A DNA stretch of 64,000 nt from UBA4085 sp964556755 (lineage in GTDB: Bacteria; Acidobacteriota; Aminicenantia; Aminicenantales; UBA4085). The notes below the pieces were generated by a model. The model saw only the letters and a list, made by a program, of their open reading frames with translations. It did not search any database and had not been told where the DNA came from. Shown one piece after another: positions 31,632-40,975 of this stretch (its first letter is position 1; each line of letters begins with the position of its first letter). The translations under genes and the position numbers were made by a program. The stretch spans positions 1 through 64,000 of the forward strand of contig CAZKXI010000008.1 in the NCBI GenBank assembly GCA_964556755.1. Direction: 5' to 3'.

Positions 31632-34223
31632 ATGACGGGCGAGATGAGCGCTTACGCAGCCGTGCTCCTGGCGGCCGGAATCATCAGCCTGGGCTCGGCG
31701 GCCTTCAGCTGGAGCCGCCGGCGCGCCCCCGGCGGAGGGGTTCTGACCGCCTTGACGCTGGTCGTGGCCTGGTGGTGCTTCTGCGCGGTCCTCGAGGCCT
31801 CGTCCGGGGCTTTCGCGGCCAAGATCCTGGCGGCCAAATTCCAGTACCTCTCCATCGCCTCGATCGCCGTCCTGTGGCTTCTCTTCGCCCTGGCCCGCAT
31901 CCGTCGGTTGGCGTCCCTGCCTGTCTGGCTCCAGGCCGCCCTCTGGCTCTTTCCCGTGGCTCTGGTCGTGCTGGCCTTCACCAACGAGAGCCACGGCCTG
32001 GTCTGGGCCTCGATCCGGGCCGCTTCCGATAGGCCCGGGGCCCCGCTGGTCTATAGGCACGGCCCGGCCGTCTGGGTCGGCCTGGTCTACTCCTATATCC
32101 TGATCCTGCAAGCCACCATCGCCCTGGTCCGGGATGCCTTGCGCCTCTCCGGCCTCCTGCGGATGCAGTCGGTCTGGCTCCTGGCCGGAGCCGCCTTCCC
32201 CTGGCTCGGCAACATGGCGTACATGTTTCGCCTGGGTCCGGCCGGGGTCGATTGGACGCCCGTCGCCTTCACCCTGGCCGGGGCCTGCCTGGCCGTCAGC
32301 CTGCTGCGCTACCGCTTGCTGGATGTGGTGCCGGTCGCCCGCGATCAGCTGCTGGCGGGCTTGGCCGACAGCGTCTTGGTGCTGGATCCTTCCCACCGGA
32401 TCTTGGACCTCAATCCGGCTGCCCGCCGCCTATTAGGCGTATCGGCCGACGTCGTCGGGAGCGCGCTGACCGACATCCTGGCGCCCTGGCCGGATTTCGC
32501 CGCCCTGGCTTCCAGCCTTCTCGGGCGCGGGGAAGCGGAGGTCGTCCGCTGCCCCGTCCTCGACCGCTGGCTGGACGTCCGCATCACCAGGATCCATGAC
32601 GGACTCGGCCGCTTCAGCGGCCGGATGGTCGTCCTGCACGACATCACCCCGCTCAAGTCGGCCGAGGAGGAGCGGGTCACCGCACTGGAGCGCGTCGGCC
32701 GCCAGCAGCAGGCCGTGGTGGCCCTGGCCCTCCATCCCTCGATCACGGCCGGGGACTTTCCGGCCGCGGCCGCCGCCCTGACCGAGGCGGCCGGCGCGAC
32801 CATGGGCGTCGAGCGGACGAGCCTGTGGATCGGGAATTCCGAGGCCGGGATCATCCGCTGCCTGGACCTCTACGAGCTGAGCCTGGCCCGGCATGCGGCG
32901 GGGGCCATCCTTCCGGCGGACCGCTATCCGGCCTACTTCGCCGCGGTCGCGGACGGCCGGGTCATCGACGCCGAGGACGCCGCGGCCGACCCGCGGACCT
33001 CGGAGTTTCTGGAGGACTATCTCCGCCCGCTGGGGATCGGGTCCCTGCTCGACGCCCCGGTCCGGGCCGGGGGAAGCCTGCGCGGCCTCGTCTGCTTCGA
33101 GCACGTCGGCCCGCCCCGCGCCTGGCGTCCCGACGAGATTCGATTCGCCGGCGAGATCGCCGACCAGGCGGCCCAAGCCCTGCTCAACGCCGAGCGGCGC
33201 CGGGGAGAGGAGGCCTTGCGGGCCCGCGAGGAGCGGCTCCGCTTCGTCACGGACAACCAGCTCGACATGCTGGACCAGTTCGACGCGGAGGGACGGGCCG
33301 TCTACGTCAGCCCCTCGGTGCGCCGCTTGCTGGGACACGACTACCGGGAGATGCTGGGGCGACGGGCCGAGGAGTTCATCCATCCGGACGACTGGCCCGA
33401 TCTGCAGCGGCGGATCGCGGAGACGATCCGGGAGGGTCGCTCCGACCTGCGCGCGGAGTACCGCTTCCGGCACGCCGATGGATCCTACCTCTGGATGGAA
33501 TCCGAGATCCACCTCGTCCTCGGCGCCGAGGGCCGCCCGACCGGCCTCGTCGCCAGCTCTCGCGACGTGACCCAGCGGCGGCGGGCCGAGGAGGCCCTGC
33601 GCGACTCCCTGCGCGAGAAGGACGTGCTTCTCAAGGAGGTCCACCACCGGGTCCGCAACAACATGCAGGTCATCTCCAGCCTCCTGAACCTGCAGGCCCG
33701 CACGGCCCCGGATCCGGCCCTCCAGATCATGGTCGAGGAGAGCCGCGGCCGGATCAAGGCCATGGCCTTGGTCCACGAGAGGCTGTACAAGTCTCCGGAC
33801 CTGTCCCGGATCGACTTCGCCGGCTATGCCAAGGATCTGGCCGTCCACGTCTTCCAGGTCATGCAGGCCGACGCCCGACGCATCCGCTTCGAGCCCCGCC
33901 TGGATTCCATCGACTTGGACGTCGGCCTGAGCATCCCGCTCGGCCTGGTCCTCAACGAGCTGATCGGCAACGCCCTACGGCACGGCTACCCCGAGGGGCG
34001 ATCGGGCGCCGTCACGGTAGGACTGGAGCGGTCCGGGCCGGGGCGGGCCCGCTTGACGGTGCGCGACGACGGCATCGGCTGGGCCGGCGCCGGAAGCCCC
34101 GGGGCCGGCGAGTCCCTGGGACTTCAGATCATCCGGGCGCTCGTCGACCAGATCGGCGGCCGGCTGGATATCCGCCGCGCCGGCGGAACGGTCGCCGAGG
34201 TGGACTTCCCCCTGCCCGAATGA
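31632..34223 (+). CDS. 7TM-PAS-GAF-PAS sensor histidine kinase (HWE/HisKA_2 type)
   Basis: This 863-residue membrane kinase has about seven N-terminal helices (to about residue 225) like the 7TM histidine-kinase sensor domain. A PAS domain, a GAF-like domain (about 360-520) and a second PAS (about 530-655, HADGSYLWMESEIHLVLG) follow. The phosphoacceptor region LKEVHHRVRNNMQVISSLLN has His671. The ATPase domain has LVLNELIGNALRHGYPEG and VRDDGIGW. HisKA_2 kinases often drive general stress or CheY-like regulators. No response regulator is adjacent, so it is an orphan kinase here. Confidence 0.92.
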   Translation: MTGEMSAYAAVLLAAGIISLGSAAFSWSRRRAPGGGVLTALTLVVAWWCFCAVLEASSGAFAAKILAAKFQYLSIASIAVLWLLFALARIRRLASLPVWLQAALWLFPVALVVLAFTNESHGLVWASIRAASDRPGAPLVYRHGPAVWVGLVYSYILILQATIALVRDALRLSGLLRMQSVWLLAGAAFPWLGNMAYMFRLGPAGVDWTPVAFTLAGACLAVSLLRYRLLDVVPVARDQLLAGLADSVLVLDPSHRILDLNPAARRLLGVSADVVGSALTDILAPWPDFAALASSLLGRGEAEVVRCPVLDRWLDVRITRIHDGLGRFSGRMVVLHDITPLKSAEEERVTALERVGRQQQAVVALALHPSITAGDFPAAAAALTEAAGATMGVERTSLWIGNSEAGIIRCLDLYELSLARHAAGAILPADRYPAYFAAVADGRVIDAEDAAADPRTSEFLEDYLRPLGIGSLLDAPVRAGGSLRGLVCFEHVGPPRAWRPDEIRFAGEIADQAAQALLNAERRRGEEALRAREERLRFVTDNQLDMLDQFDAEGRAVYVSPSVRRLLGHDYREMLGRRAEEFIHPDDWPDLQRRIAETIREGRSDLRAEYRFRHADGSYLWMESEIHLVLGAEGRPTGLVASSRDVTQRRRAEEALRDSLREKDVLLKEVHHRVRNNMQVISSLLNLQARTAPDPALQIMVEESRGRIKAMALVHERLYKSPDLSRIDFAGYAKDLAVHVFQVMQADARRIRFEPRLDSIDLDVGLSIPLGLVLNELIGNALRHGYPEGRSGAVTVGLERSGPGRARLTVRDDGIGWAGAGSPGAGESLGLQIIRALVDQIGGRLDIRRAGGTVAEVDFPLPE

Positions 34224-34227
34224 TCTC

Positions 34228-37200
34228 TTACTTCTTCGGGTAGGCGGGTACCGCCGGGAACGACGGCGGGTTCTTCTTGATCTTGTCCAGCATCACCTCG
34301 ATGGCCTTCTCCATCTGGGCGTCGCGGCCGGCGGCGACGGAGGCCGGATCGTTGTCGACCAGGACGTCGGGATCGGCCCCGTGGTTCTCCACGATCCACT
34401 TGCCGTCGCGGCCGTAGAAGGCGTTGTTGGACTGCTCGACGGTGCCGTTGTCGATGGTCAGCTGCTGGTTGAGGATGCCGACCAGGCCGCCCCAGGAGGG
34501 GACGCCCACCACGGTGCCCAGCTTGCGGGCCTGGAAGTGGTCGACGAAGGCCTCGCCGTCCGAGCCGTTGTTCTCGTTGGAGATGACCACGAAGTTGCCG
34601 TTGCCGGCGGTGCCGGGATAGCGGAAGGGGACCATGCCGCGCAGGACGTTCTGGGAGGTCATGACCCGCTCCAGCTTGTCGATCAGGAAGTACTCGGTCC
34701 AGCCGCCGCCGTTGCGGCGGACGTCGATGATGAGGCCGTCCTTGGAGCGGAAGGCCCGCCAGTACTTGTCGAACTCGCCGATGCCGCCCGAGCCCATGGC
34801 GTTGATGTGCATGTAGCCGACGCGGCCGCCGCTGGCCTTGTCGATGGCCTGGATGTTGCCCTCGATCCAGCGGAAGTAGCGCAGCTGCGTGTCGCTGCGC
34901 AGCGGCTCGACCTCGTAGGTCTTGGCTCCCTCCAGGGCCGGCTTGGAGCCGACGGTGACCTTGATCTTGCGGCCGGGGGTGGTCTGGAGGAGCTTGAAGT
35001 AGTCGTCGCCGGCCTTGAGCGGGACGCCGTCGATGGCCAGCAGGAAGTCGCCTTCCTTGACGGCGATGTCGGGCCGGACCAGCGGCCCGGTCAGGCTGCG
35101 GTTGACGTCGGTCGGGCCGTAGATCTTGGCCAGCTTATAGAGGCCGGAGGCCTTGTCGGCGGCCAGGTCGGCGCCCAACAGGCCGGTGAAGACGGGCGAG
35201 GACGGCGCCGCGCCGGGGCCCATGTCGCCGCCGCCGATATAGGTGTGCGAGACGCACAGCTCGCCGACCATCTGGGACAGGACCCAGTTGAGCTCCTCGC
35301 GGGAGGACAGAGAGGGGATATACGCCCGGTACTTGGCCCCCATGCCCTTCCAGTCGCGGCCGTGGAAGCCCGCGTCGTAGAAGAAGTCGCGGTACCAGCG
35401 CCAGGCGTCGTCGAAGATCTGGAGCCATTCCTTCTGCAGGTCGACCGTGTAGACCAGCCCGTTGAGGCTGAGCCGGGCGCCGCCGGACTTGGACTCGGCG
35501 GCCGCCTGGACGGAGGTGGCGAAGAAGTCGTTCTCGCGGCGGGTCAGGAGCTGCGTTCCGTCGACCGACAGGCTGAAGTCGCGGACGACGTCATTGAGGA
35601 CCGTGTCGCGCCGCGAAGCCATGTCGAAGATATGGAGGCTCCACTTGGTCTCGCCGTTCTTGGGCTTGAAGATCTCCTCGTACTCGGTCTCGGTGAAGGC
35701 CTCGACCGAAGCCCACAGGACCTTGCCCGGGGCGGCCTTGAGATAGAAATAGTTTCCGGCCGGGACGGGCAGGGGATAGGTCCGGGCCATCAGGCCGTCC
35801 AGGTCGACGCGGAAGGGGCCGGGCTCGCCCTTGGCCGCGGCGGCTTCGGGCGAGAAGGGCGGCGCCTCCCCGGCCCGCAGCTGCACGGCCATGACCTGCT
35901 GGGGGGCGCGGAGGACGTGGTTGTCCTCGTAGAAGTCCATCTGGACGTCGAAGCCGCGGCTGGAGACGTAGTACAGGTAGCGGCCGTTCGGGTCAAAGGC
36001 CGGATAGAGGTTGTCGTAGAAGTCGGTCGTGACCGGGACCTTGCGCCCCGCGGCCAGGCTGTAGAGGAAGATCTGGCTGTTGCGGTTGTACTGGACGAAG
36101 CTGTAGGCGATCCACTGGGAGTCGGGCGACCAGACGTAGTCGGCCACCTCCCAAAAGAACTCGTCGTTCTTCATCTGGTTGCAGGTATCGACCTTGACCA
36201 GCTTGCGGGCGGCGAGGTCGACGTAGAAGATGGAGAAGTCCTTGTCCCCGAACAGGATCTTGCTCCCGTCGGGCGACCAGAGGAGCTTGTAGACCTTGCG
36301 GTCCAGGGCCGTGGTGATCTGGGTCCAGTCGCCGCCGGCGGCCGGCTGGGTATAGAGCTGGTAGTCGCCGCTCTTGTCGCTGAAGAAGGCCACCGTCTTG
36401 CCGTCCGGCGAGAGAGCCGGCAGCGTCTCCCGGGTCCCGGGCGTCCCCGAGAGGTTGTCGGTGACGCCCCGGCCGGCGGGGACACGGAACAGGTCGCCGC
36501 GGGCTTCGAGGACGACCGTCCGCCCGTCGTTGCCGATGTTGGCGCTCTGGATGTAGTCGCGGGGGTTGATGACCCGGGTCCGCAGGGCCCAGCGGTCGGA
36601 GGGGATCCGGACCTGGAGCTTGCGGTCCTGCCCGGAGCCGACGTCCAGGACGTGGAGGTAGCCGTCCTGGGTGAAGACGATCGAGCGGCCGTCCGTGTGG
36701 GGCGTCATGACGTCGAAGTCGGCAAAGCGGGTGACGGCCCTGGCCTCCTTGGACCCGATCTTCTGGGCGAAGAGGTTGGCGATGCCGTCGGCCCGGTCCG
36801 AGACGAAGTACATCGTGTCGCCGATCCACATCGGGTAGGCGTTCTTGCCGACGTAGTCCGTCACCGGGGTGTAGGTCTTGGCCGCCCCGTCATAGAGCCA
36901 GATGTCGGTGTACTGCCCGCCCTTGTAGCGCTTCCAGTAGTATTCCTCCGCCCCCCGGCGGTTGTAGAGGAAGCTGCGGCCGTCGGCCGAGAAGCTGGCC
37001 AGGGTGCCGCGCTCGGTCGGGAAGCGCTCCGGCGCGCCGCCCGTGACGGCCACGGTGTAGAGGTTGGGGTCGCGGCCGATGAAGTTCTCGAAATGGGAGC
37101 GGTAGATGACCCGGCGTCCGTCGGGAGTCCAGCCGACGACTTGGGCCGTGCCCGGATTGTAGGTCAGGCGAAGCGGGGCGCCGCCCTCGGCCGGCATGAG

Positions 37201-37470
37201 GTAGACGGCCTGGGCCCCGTCGTAGGTCGCGCTGAAGGCGATCCATTTTCCGTCGGGCGAGAGCTTGGCGAAGGTCTCGGTGCCCGGATAGGTCGTCAGC
37301 CTGGCGGCCGTGCCGCCCTGGGCGCCGACCGTCCAGAGATCGGCTTCATAGGTGAAGACGATCGTCTCTCCGGCGATGGTCGGGTAGCGGAAGAAGCGGC
37401 CCTCGTCCAGGGCCGGAAGAAGGCCGGACAGGGCCAGCAGAAGAACGGCCAGGGCGGCGGCTTTTTTCAT
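34228..37470 (-). CDS. Tricorn protease homologue (S41 family), exported
   Basis: The 1080-residue protein has a signal peptide (AALAVLLLALSGLLPALDEG). N-terminal beta-propeller repeats of the TolB/PD40 type follow (KLSPDGKWIAFSATYDG, LSPDGKTVAFFSDKSGDYQL). The C-terminal half has a PDZ-like segment (LVRPDIAVKEGDFLLAIDG) and an S41 core. The tricorn tetrad can be assigned: Ser-His in CVSHTYIGGG, nucleophile Ser in NNGSDGEAFVDHF and Glu in IVENHGADPDV. It would trim peptides to oligopeptides, but in the periplasm rather than beside a proteasome. ATG 37470 was chosen for the signal peptide; GAGG precedes it. Confidence 0.92.
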   Translation of the reverse strand: MKKAAALAVLLLALSGLLPALDEGRFFRYPTIAGETIVFTYEADLWTVGAQGGTAARLTTYPGTETFAKLSPDGKWIAFSATYDGAQAVYLMPAEGGAPLRLTYNPGTAQVVGWTPDGRRVIYRSHFENFIGRDPNLYTVAVTGGAPERFPTERGTLASFSADGRSFLYNRRGAEEYYWKRYKGGQYTDIWLYDGAAKTYTPVTDYVGKNAYPMWIGDTMYFVSDRADGIANLFAQKIGSKEARAVTRFADFDVMTPHTDGRSIVFTQDGYLHVLDVGSGQDRKLQVRIPSDRWALRTRVINPRDYIQSANIGNDGRTVVLEARGDLFRVPAGRGVTDNLSGTPGTRETLPALSPDGKTVAFFSDKSGDYQLYTQPAAGGDWTQITTALDRKVYKLLWSPDGSKILFGDKDFSIFYVDLAARKLVKVDTCNQMKNDEFFWEVADYVWSPDSQWIAYSFVQYNRNSQIFLYSLAAGRKVPVTTDFYDNLYPAFDPNGRYLYYVSSRGFDVQMDFYEDNHVLRAPQQVMAVQLRAGEAPPFSPEAAAAKGEPGPFRVDLDGLMARTYPLPVPAGNYFYLKAAPGKVLWASVEAFTETEYEEIFKPKNGETKWSLHIFDMASRRDTVLNDVVRDFSLSVDGTQLLTRRENDFFATSVQAAAESKSGGARLSLNGLVYTVDLQKEWLQIFDDAWRWYRDFFYDAGFHGRDWKGMGAKYRAYIPSLSSREELNWVLSQMVGELCVSHTYIGGGDMGPGAAPSSPVFTGLLGADLAADKASGLYKLAKIYGPTDVNRSLTGPLVRPDIAVKEGDFLLAIDGVPLKAGDDYFKLLQTTPGRKIKVTVGSKPALEGAKTYEVEPLRSDTQLRYFRWIEGNIQAIDKASGGRVGYMHINAMGSGGIGEFDKYWRAFRSKDGLIIDVRRNGGGWTEYFLIDKLERVMTSQNVLRGMVPFRYPGTAGNGNFVVISNENNGSDGEAFVDHFQARKLGTVVGVPSWGGLVGILNQQLTIDNGTVEQSNNAFYGRDGKWIVENHGADPDVLVDNDPASVAAGRDAQMEKAIEVMLDKIKKNPPSFPAVPAYPKK

Positions 37471-37509
37471 GGGACGGACCTCCCGAGGGGTGGAATCAAG
37501 GGCTTTCAG

Positions 37510-37538
37510 AAGGTAGCACAAGCCCCCCGGGGCGTCAA
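37510..37538 (-). promoter_or_regulatory. Putative promoter of the tricorn gene
   Basis: On the minus strand, TTGACG (37533-37538, 5 of 6), a 17-nt spacer and TACCTT (37510-37515, 3 of 6) lie about 40 nt before the ATG. The -10 box is weak. Confidence 0.4.
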
Positions 37539-37551
37539 ACCGTGGGGGCCG

Positions 37552-37893
37552 CTAGCGGATGCGGTAGAACCACATCAGCGGGATCCAGAGCTGGTGGCCG
37601 TAGGGCAGCCGCTTGTGGTTGACCAGGATCTCGGTCGTCTCCCAGTCATGGACCAGGTTGAAGAGGGCGAAGAGGTCGTCGACCTCGGTCGGGGTGTAGA
37701 CGGCCGAGTGGCGGATTCCGTCGCCTTCCCCTTCCTCGCGGTAGGCGGGATTCCGGCGGGCCAGCTCGACGGCCTGGACGTAGCCGGGGTGGTCCCGGCG
37801 GCCGAAGACGACGGTGATGCGGAACGTCTTGGCCCGCGTGTCGGGGTGTAGGATGTCGTCCAGCTGCTCCTGCAGGGCGGGATTCTGACTCAC
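37552..37893 (-). CDS. Hypothetical protein, 113 aa
   Basis: This is a soluble 113-residue protein with a GTG start and no signal peptide. It has the mixed pattern KTFRITVVFGRRDHPGYVQA, then VDDLFALFNLVHDWETTEI and ends in LWIPLMWFYRIR. No family is recognised. The aromatic, well-ordered composition and the stop-free frame on the same strand as both neighbours suggest a real gene. No clear ribosome binding site precedes the GTG; a TATGAT (37905-37910) lies 11 nt upstream. It sits 43 nt from the M48 gene start side and 81 nt from the tricorn gene. Confidence 0.65.
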   Translation of the reverse strand: MSQNPALQEQLDDILHPDTRAKTFRITVVFGRRDHPGYVQAVELARRNPAYREEGEGDGIRHSAVYTPTEVDDLFALFNLVHDWETTEILVNHKRLPYGHQLWIPLMWFYRIR

Positions 37894-37936
37894 CGTTTTA
37901 ACTTATCATATCCCGCCTTCCCCTTCAAACCGCCCG

Positions 37937-39400
37937 CTAGCGGACGATCTTGAGGACCCGGTCGGAGGCCAGGGTGTCGGTCAGCTGCAGCCCGTTCATC
38001 AGCGACAGGCCCTTCCACTGCGTCTGCGGCGCCGACAGGCGCTGCAGGGCGGCCTGGAAGACCTCGCCCTTGCGCCCGGCCTGCAGCGAGATGCGCATCG
38101 GCTGGCGGTTGATCTTGGACGGGTCGGTCAGCGGCTGGAACGACTGGATGGCCGCCTGGATCGCGGCCTGATGCTTGAGGTACTCGGCCTGGGACCCGGT
38201 GCCCAAAAGGGTAAAGATCTGGCCGCCCTTGCGGACGCAGTGGATATCGACCGCGGTCGGCGCGGCCGGCTCCTGGCCCTCGGCGGCCTTGGCCTGGACG
38301 CTGTAGAGGCCCCGCAGGGCGCTCAGGCCGTTGATCCGCAGGGGCGAGCGGGAGACTTCCTTGACCTGGGAATCCTTGAAGGCCTGCAGCTTGGCCTGGA
38401 GGTAGGTCCCCAGGTCCGCGGAGGACGTCTCCGCCGCCAGGATGATGCCGGCCTTCTCGTCCGCCGTGACCATGACCAGCTGCTGGGGCGTGTTCTGGTG
38501 CTTCCAGCCCTGCGGGATGCGGACCGCGAACTGGAGCTCAGGGTGGTAGAACATGCCGCCGTCGACGAAGCCCTGGCGGGGATTCTCGCCGTAGATCATG
38601 CCGTCGATGCGGCGGAGGTACTCCGGCCGGTTGACTTTGAGGGAGGCGTCGCCCGGCTCGAGCATCTTGTTCAGCTCCTCGATGCGGCGAGTGGTCAGGG
38701 GGTGGGTGGACAGGAAGTTGGGCAGGCGGGGCCCCTGGCTGGACTGCTCCATCCGCAGGAACTGGGTAAAAAGAGGGATGACGCGGCCGGGGGCGTAGCC
38801 GATCTTGCGGGAGTACTGGACCCCCAGGCTGTCGGCCTGGTACTCGTCGTCCCGGCTGTACTTGAGGAGCAGGACCTGCATCCCGACCATGGCCAGGGGG
38901 GCGATCCGGGCCAGGTCCTCGCTCAGGACGCTGGCCACCAGGACGCCGCCCATGAGCAGCAGCTGCCGGCTCATGGCCCGGGCGGTGTGGCGGGCGTTGA
39001 CGTGGCCCATCTCGTGGCCGACGATGCCGGCCAGGGCCGCCTCGTCCTCCATGAGGGCCATCATGCCGCGGGTGACATAGATGTAGCCGCCGGGCGCGGC
39101 GAAGGCGTTCTCCACCGGGGTGTCGAGGACGGAGAAATGGTAGGGCAGCTGGGGCCGGTGGCTGACGGGGACCATCCTCTTGCCGATGCCGTCGAGGTAG
39201 GCGTTCAGCGCCTGGTCGCGGTAGATGCCGTACTCCTGGCGGATGCTGACGTCGGTCTGCTGGCCCATCTGGATCTCTTGAGCCTCGGAGATGAGGCTGA
39301 GCTCGCTCTTGCCGGTGACCGGATTGACCGAGCAGCCGGACAGCAGGACCAGGGCGGCCAGGGCGGCCGGTGCGAAATAACGGGCCAGGCTCCTCTTCAT
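37937..39400 (-). CDS. M48-family metalloprotease lipoprotein (BepA/LoiP-like)
   Basis: This is a 487-residue lipoprotein with lipobox LSGC at residues 20-23. The M48 core has AFAAPGGYIYVTRGMM and the zinc motif VGHEMGHVNARH. A downstream Glu is likely in DDEYQADSLGVQYSRK, and LSTHPLTTRRIEELNKML is also typical. The C-terminal 200 residues form an extra domain of unknown fold ending with LTDTLASDRVLKIVR. Such proteins act in outer-membrane protein quality control. The frame opens 15 codons earlier; ATG 39400 was chosen for the signal peptide and its GGAG site. Confidence 0.93.
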   Translation of the reverse strand: MKRSLARYFAPAALAALVLLSGCSVNPVTGKSELSLISEAQEIQMGQQTDVSIRQEYGIYRDQALNAYLDGIGKRMVPVSHRPQLPYHFSVLDTPVENAFAAPGGYIYVTRGMMALMEDEAALAGIVGHEMGHVNARHTARAMSRQLLLMGGVLVASVLSEDLARIAPLAMVGMQVLLLKYSRDDEYQADSLGVQYSRKIGYAPGRVIPLFTQFLRMEQSSQGPRLPNFLSTHPLTTRRIEELNKMLEPGDASLKVNRPEYLRRIDGMIYGENPRQGFVDGGMFYHPELQFAVRIPQGWKHQNTPQQLVMVTADEKAGIILAAETSSADLGTYLQAKLQAFKDSQVKEVSRSPLRINGLSALRGLYSVQAKAAEGQEPAAPTAVDIHCVRKGGQIFTLLGTGSQAEYLKHQAAIQAAIQSFQPLTDPSKINRQPMRISLQAGRKGEVFQAALQRLSAPQTQWKGLSLMNGLQLTDTLASDRVLKIVR

Positions 39401-39496
39401 GGCGCTTCTCCTCTCAGGGCGATGGGGATCCTCCTCATCATACACGATCCGGCCGCCGCATTCCTACCGAGGCCCGCGGTCCGGACGCGCGGCGGA

Positions 39497-40513
39497 TCAG
39501 CCGCGGGCGGCCAGCAGCATGGCCTTCAGGTTGGCGGAGGGCGTCTCGGCCGGAATGGCGCAGCCGGCGTTGAGGATGAAGCGCGGCTCGCCCCGGAAGG
39601 CCTCCAGCAGGCGGCGTGTCGCTCGTTCGACTTCGGCCGGCGTGCCCAGGGCCAAGACCGCGCTCGGATCGATATTGCCGATGAAGGCCGTCCGGCCGCC
39701 CAGGACGGCCCGGGCCGGGCCCGCCTCGGTCATCTGGTCCAGCTCCAGCCCGTCGGCGCCCGTCGAGGCCATGCCGGCCAGGATCGGACCGGCGGCGCCG
39801 CAGATGTGGAGGATATAGGGCCGGCCCAGAGTGTGGGCCCGTCCGGCCAGACGCCGCTCCCACGGCTGGGCCCAGGCGAGATACAGGGCCGGCGAGATCA
39901 TGGCCGTCCCGGCCGGGCTGTCGCCGTTGGAGAGCACGTCGGCTCCGGCCTCGGCCATCAAGCCCATGAAGGTCTCGACCGCCCCGGCGGCGTAGTCGAG
40001 GACCTCACGGATCGGACCGGGCTCGGCCTCGACCAGGTCCATCATCCAGGGGCCCAGTCCGCGAAGCTGCGAGGCCAGGGAGAAGGGGGCCTGATCGCAA
40101 TTTCCGCGGATGGCCGCGTCGTCGCCGAGCCTGGCCTTGAGGATGGCGACCGCCTCCAGGGCCGTCTCGATCTCCCGGGCCCCCCTCAGGGAGGGCGGCG
40201 GCAGGCGGCGGATGCCGGCCAGGTCGGCCAGCAGCGGGGCCCGACAGCGCGAAGGCAGATCGTCGGGGCGGTCGATCGGGATCCCCAGCGCCTCGGCCAG
40301 CATGGCCGTGCTGATGTCGACCACGACGCCGTCGTAGCCATAGGTCTCCACGGCCCGGATGAAGCACTCCGCGGCGGCGCGGCCGTCCCGGCGGTAGCGG
40401 GCCATGGAGACGCCGGCCTCCCGGGCAGCCATGAGGAAGTTGTGCAGCATCACCGGCGTCCGGTCGGCCGGCTCGCCGCGCAAGGCGGCCAAGATCCGCC
40501 GGCGCCCCGTCAT
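39497..40513 (-). CDS. Uroporphyrinogen decarboxylase (URO-D) family protein, MtaA/CmuA-like
   Basis: The 338-residue TIM-barrel protein starts TGRRRILAALRGEPADRTPV, like corrinoid methyltransferases of the URO-D superfamily. PYILHICGAAGPILAGMASTG has the His-x-Cys zinc motif of MtaA-type methyltransferases, and GADGLELDQM and FIGNIDPSAVL follow. It is therefore more likely a methylcobamide:thiol methyltransferase-type enzyme than a heme enzyme. No corrinoid protein gene is nearby. It overlaps the upstream lipoprotein gene as ATGA. Confidence 0.82.
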   Translation of the reverse strand: MTGRRRILAALRGEPADRTPVMLHNFLMAAREAGVSMARYRRDGRAAAECFIRAVETYGYDGVVVDISTAMLAEALGIPIDRPDDLPSRCRAPLLADLAGIRRLPPPSLRGAREIETALEAVAILKARLGDDAAIRGNCDQAPFSLASQLRGLGPWMMDLVEAEPGPIREVLDYAAGAVETFMGLMAEAGADVLSNGDSPAGTAMISPALYLAWAQPWERRLAGRAHTLGRPYILHICGAAGPILAGMASTGADGLELDQMTEAGPARAVLGGRTAFIGNIDPSAVLALGTPAEVERATRRLLEAFRGEPRFILNAGCAIPAETPSANLKAMLLAARG

Positions 40514-40947
40514 CGGTACTGGGGGGCCAGGACCTGGATCTTCTCCTGGACTTTCTTGGCCATCGCGCTCGCCTGGGCGGGCGTCAAGGTCTTGGCGTAT
40601 TCTCTGTAGTCGGCCCAGGTCAGCCCCAGGCTCTCGCAAACTTTTTCGATCTCCTCTTCGGCCTGGTCGGGCGTCTCGGCGTACTTCTCCCGCAGCAGGA
40701 CGGCCCGGGCCGTGATCTCCACGTACATCGCCTCGTTGACCTTGGGCTCCGGCTTGGGCTCGGGCTTGGCGGCGGCCTCCTCGGCCGCGGCCCGGTCGGC
40801 CGCTTCGATCGCCTCCTGTTCGGCGGCGGCCTGCTCGGCGGAGCGGGTCAGGCTTCCGCCCTTGCAGGCGGGGCCGAGGAAGAGGAGGAGGAGGGCGGCG
40901 GACGCCAGGCCTCCGATCGGGCGGACGCGATACCGGCAAGACGGCAT
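40510..40947 (-). CDS. Small lipoprotein-like protein, unknown
   Basis: The 145-residue protein has an N-terminal hydrophobic segment ending in a cysteine (LASAALLLLFLGPACKGG), probably a lipoprotein signal. An Ala/Glu-rich coiled stretch and a PKPEPKPEPK linker follow. The C-terminal helical part (VCESLGLTWADYREYAKTL) has no named family. The frame is open further upstream into the protease gene region, but ATG 40947 gives the signal peptide. It overlaps the URO-D gene by 4 nt. Confidence 0.7.
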   Translation of the reverse strand: MPSCRYRVRPIGGLASAALLLLFLGPACKGGSLTRSAEQAAAEQEAIEAADRAAAEEAAAKPEPKPEPKVNEAMYVEITARAVLLREKYAETPDQAEEEIEKVCESLGLTWADYREYAKTLTPAQASAMAKKVQEKIQVLAPQYR

Positions 40948-40975
40948 GAGAGCTCCTCTCCTCTTGCGAATCACC

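Noticed and set aside
34381..37851. A plus-strand open frame of over 1100 codons antisense to the tricorn gene
   Set aside because: Low-complexity Val/Gly/Asp/Leu sequence with no motifs. The minus-strand protein has clear domains and a signal peptide.
38171..40609. Long plus-strand frame antisense to the M48 and URO-D genes
   Set aside because: A shadow of two well-supported genes; no domain or ribosome binding site.
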